Positions 32,976-34,705 of a stretch of DNA of 34,705 nt are shown here, piece by piece. Below the pieces are notes generated by a model. The model was not told the DNA's origin. It was given only the letters and a program-made list of their open reading frames with translations, and made no database searches. The position numbers and the translations under genes are program-made. Every line of letters starts with the position of its first letter. The first letter of the stretch is position 1. This DNA is from Burkholderiales bacterium (GTDB lineage: Bacteria > Pseudomonadota > Gammaproteobacteria > Burkholderiales > Burkholderiaceae_C): NCBI GenBank assembly GCA_025358485.1, contig JANYJJ010000073.1, positions 1-34,705 on the forward strand, in the 5' to 3' direction.

Positions 32976-34697
32976 ATGAATCGAATGACAAAAGACCTGA
33001 AAAATTCGGCCGCCCTGGTTTTCCTTTGCATCAGCCTTGCCGCATGCGGCGGCGGTGGCAGCAGCCCAGAACCTGCGAGTCCTGTGGCCGGTGGTGGGAC
33101 TACCCCGTCGACGCCTGCGCCGGTGACGCCTGTGACGCCTGCGCCGGTGACGCAAGTCACCCCGGTGACGCCTGTGACGCCTGCGCCGGTGACGCCCGTC
33201 ACGCCGGTTACCCCAATCAGTCCAGTAGCGCCAACCCAAGAAATACTGAATCCGAATTTGAGCGGAAAACTCATCATGTCGGCCCCGTACGATTACATTG
33301 AGTTCGACGTTGCGACGGGTGTGTCACGCGCGCTGCGGAGCACTAAGGGCTCAATTGCAGTGTCTCGTGACGGCACCGAAATCACCGTGAACAATGCCTA
33401 CCGCGAGGATGTTTCGGGCGTTTCGTCGTTTGAGGAAATCATCATCATGAACCGCGACGGCTTAACAACCGACCGCGTGTTGGTGCGCGAAGGCATCGGC
33501 GGCGTCTCGCTGATCTCCCCCGACAAAAAACACATCATGCTGGAGTGGCAGTCAATTGATTTGGGAGATGCGGGCGGCGTCAGGGTCATCACTGTCTTCG
33601 ACCGCAGCGGCGCGATTGTTAAGCGATTCACCAATTACGGCAGTTACCAATGGATGCCGGACGGCCGAATTTTGCTCACGCGCGGCAGCGGTATTTACGT
33701 CAGCACGTTGACCGGCAGCCCCACACTGATCAAAACGATCGCCAACGAAAGCCCCGCCGCCTTGCGTGTGAGTCCTGACGGGAACAAGGTGGCTTTCACC
33801 ATCGGTGATTCCGTCATCAGTTCCAATCACACCTGGATCATGAACATTGACGGCAGCGGATTGCGTCAGGTGTCAACATCGTTCTCCAACGATCAGCCCG
33901 AAGAGTTTTCTCCTGACGGAAATACCCTGTTGGTCTCGCAGGGTATCAACTACGCCACAGTGGGCCCCGGCTACGCATTTGCCGGCTGTGCGGAGCTTTA
34001 CGCGGTCTCACTGGCCATCAGCGGGGTAGCCAACATCACCGCTGCCGTGAGACCTGCTGGGGTCGTGAAATTGCGAAGCGTTGACACCGACGACGGCGCT
34101 GTCAAAGAAAAAACCTGCGGTTTTTCAAACATCAGCTGGCGAGTTCTTCCCGAGCTTCCGGTGGCCGTTGCAGGATCAACGCCCAGCGGTGCAGGGCTGA
34201 ATAAAGGACTCACCGGCACGGCAATTTATGGTTTTGCCGGAGACGTCTACAAGAGTGACATCTCAAGTGGCGCGACCACCAAAATCATTGGAATATCGAA
34301 TGCGCCCGGCGTCTCTTTTGACGGCAGTGAAATAGTGTTGACCGACCGATTTGCCGCCGGAACCAATGTGAACCAAGCGGCTGTCACATTTCACACGGCT
34401 TCGGGTGTGCAAACCTCTCGAATCAATGTGCTTGAGGGATTTGATGGTCGCGTGAAGCCAGGACCCAATAAGAATTTGTTGGCTGCCGCTTGGCATAACC
34501 TCGATGCTGGTGACCCTGGCGGTGCAAATTTTATTAATATCTTTGATCGCACCAAAACCGAACGAGTGTATGGTGGAAACTTATTTGTGAAGATTGCACG
34601 TTTCACGACGATACCAGGTCTGCGTGATACCCAGCCTCCAGTTTTCCAAATCCTGATAGCCCGAGCGAGCAGGCTTGATTCCAGGAGGTCGCCTTGA
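32976..34697 (+). CDS. Beta-propeller lipoprotein, probably truncated at its 3' end
   Basis: This 573-codon frame encodes an exported lipoprotein: the lipobox LAAC has the acyl-modified Cys24 after a hydrophobic segment. A Gly/Ser stretch and a Pro-Val-Thr-rich linker (46-86) follow. A TolB/WD40-like propeller then has repeated blades: SPDKKHIMLEW, MPDGRILLTR, SPDGNKVAF, SPDGNTLLVS and FDGSEIVLTD. Internal similarity exists between ISPDKKHIMLEWQSIDLGDAGG and the later GPNKNLLAAAWHNLDAGDPGG. After the later copy the match stops near VYGGNLFVK (residue 539). The last 34 residues are antisense to an amidohydrolase fragment, so the native C-terminal end is missing. The function is unknown. Confidence 0.85.
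   Translation: MNRMTKDLKNSAALVFLCISLAACGGGGSSPEPASPVAGGGTTPSTPAPVTPVTPAPVTQVTPVTPVTPAPVTPVTPVTPISPVAPTQEILNPNLSGKLIMSAPYDYIEFDVATGVSRALRSTKGSIAVSRDGTEITVNNAYREDVSGVSSFEEIIIMNRDGLTTDRVLVREGIGGVSLISPDKKHIMLEWQSIDLGDAGGVRVITVFDRSGAIVKRFTNYGSYQWMPDGRILLTRGSGIYVSTLTGSPTLIKTIANESPAALRVSPDGNKVAFTIGDSVISSNHTWIMNIDGSGLRQVSTSFSNDQPEEFSPDGNTLLVSQGINYATVGPGYAFAGCAELYAVSLAISGVANITAAVRPAGVVKLRSVDTDDGAVKEKTCGFSNISWRVLPELPVAVAGSTPSGAGLNKGLTGTAIYGFAGDVYKSDISSGATTKIIGISNAPGVSFDGSEIVLTDRFAAGTNVNQAAVTFHTASGVQTSRINVLEGFDGRVKPGPNKNLLAAAWHNLDAGDPGGANFINIFDRTKTERVYGGNLFVKIARFTTIPGLRDTQPPVFQILIARASRLDSRRSP
33111..33233. repeat. Pro-Val-Thr-rich coding repeat
   Basis: About 123 bp of degenerate repeats of the GTGACGCCT and CCGGTGACG type encode residues 46-86 of the lipoprotein. 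They give units such as TPAPVTPVTP, a flexible linker between the lipid anchor and the propeller. A longer stretch beginning CCGGTGACGCCTGTGACG occurs twice, so copy number could vary between strains. Confidence 0.85.
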
Positions 34698-34704
34698 CGA
34701 TCTG
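34603..34704 (-). pseudogene. C-terminal fragment of an amidohydrolase gene
   Basis: Read on the minus strand, 33 codons ending at TGA 34605-34603 give QIVKATSWNQACSLGLSG followed by FGKLEAGYHADLVSS. This matches the C-terminal pattern of amidohydrolases, AT-x-NPA-x-x-LGL ... G-x-L-x-x-G-x-x-ADLV. In intact enzymes 30 or more residues normally follow ADLV; here the stop comes two residues later. The gene continues beyond the window, so how much is left upstream is unknown. It is antisense to the end of the lipoprotein frame. Confidence 0.6.
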
Positions 34705-34705
34705 G

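Overview
The window looks like chromosomal DNA of a betaproteobacterium, most likely Burkholderiales and probably Comamonadaceae-like. The basis is the high GC content, the gene families and their closeness to proteins known from that group, the TetR-type PaaR control of phenylacetate catabolism, and GC-rich intergenic hairpin repeats of a kind common there. Species cannot be named from sequence alone.

Layout. 1-2.4 kb: a minus-strand pair of acyl-CoA dehydrogenases (PimC/PimD-like). 2.6-6.0 kb: an MFS transporter, a periplasmic retropepsin-like protease and YajQ (minus), with murB divergent. 6.0-8.05 kb: five overlapping minus-strand genes (DUF2917 protein, 5-formyl-THF cyclo-ligase, two unknown small proteins, YciH/SUI1), with a divergent LysR regulator. 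9.1-9.45 kb: hairpin repeats. 9.5-11.8 kb: a nuclease-helicase with an N-terminal RecB/Cas4-like nuclease region joined to an XPD/DinG-type FeS helicase. 11.9-13.4 kb: a poorly coding, accessory-looking stretch with a small membrane protein and an orphan gene. 13.4-14.0 kb: a flavin reductase.

14.3-24.7 kb is the centrepiece, a phenylacetate degradation cluster in the order paaG-I-K-A-B-C-D-E-R, then an ABC substrate-binding protein and paaZ. PaaK activates phenylacetate to its CoA thioester. PaaABCE epoxidises the ring, with PaaD as probable FeS maturation factor. PaaG isomerises the epoxide to an oxepin, PaaZ opens the ring and oxidises the aldehyde, and PaaI rescues CoA from dead-end thioesters. 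A good sigma-70-like promoter followed directly by a perfect 14-bp palindrome lies upstream of paaG and fits repression by PaaR. The later beta-oxidation genes (paaF, paaH, paaJ) are not in the window.

24.7-27.6 kb: hairpin repeats, a 27-bp tandem repeat that includes the 3' end of an MDR oxidoreductase gene, a divergent MFS transporter, and a 54-codon gene resembling a VapB-type antitoxin. 27.6-30.9 kb: a large alkaline phosphatase with an extra N-terminal region, a secreted protein with an Ala-Asn repeat, and a PilZ protein. 30.85-32.7 kb: a LysR regulator divergent from an F420-reductase-like NADP-binding protein. 33.0-34.7 kb: a beta-propeller lipoprotein that appears to be cut off in mid-repeat, where the 3' part of an amidohydrolase gene begins on the other strand.

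The most noteworthy points are the lipoprotein/amidohydrolase breakpoint, a perfect 47-bp repeat in opposite orientations about 15 kb apart, the tandem repeat carrying the 3' end of a gene, the pair of unknown small genes inside the folate operon, the orphan antitoxin-like gene, and the PaaR promoter/operator arrangement. No RNA gene, CRISPR array or insertion sequence was recognised.
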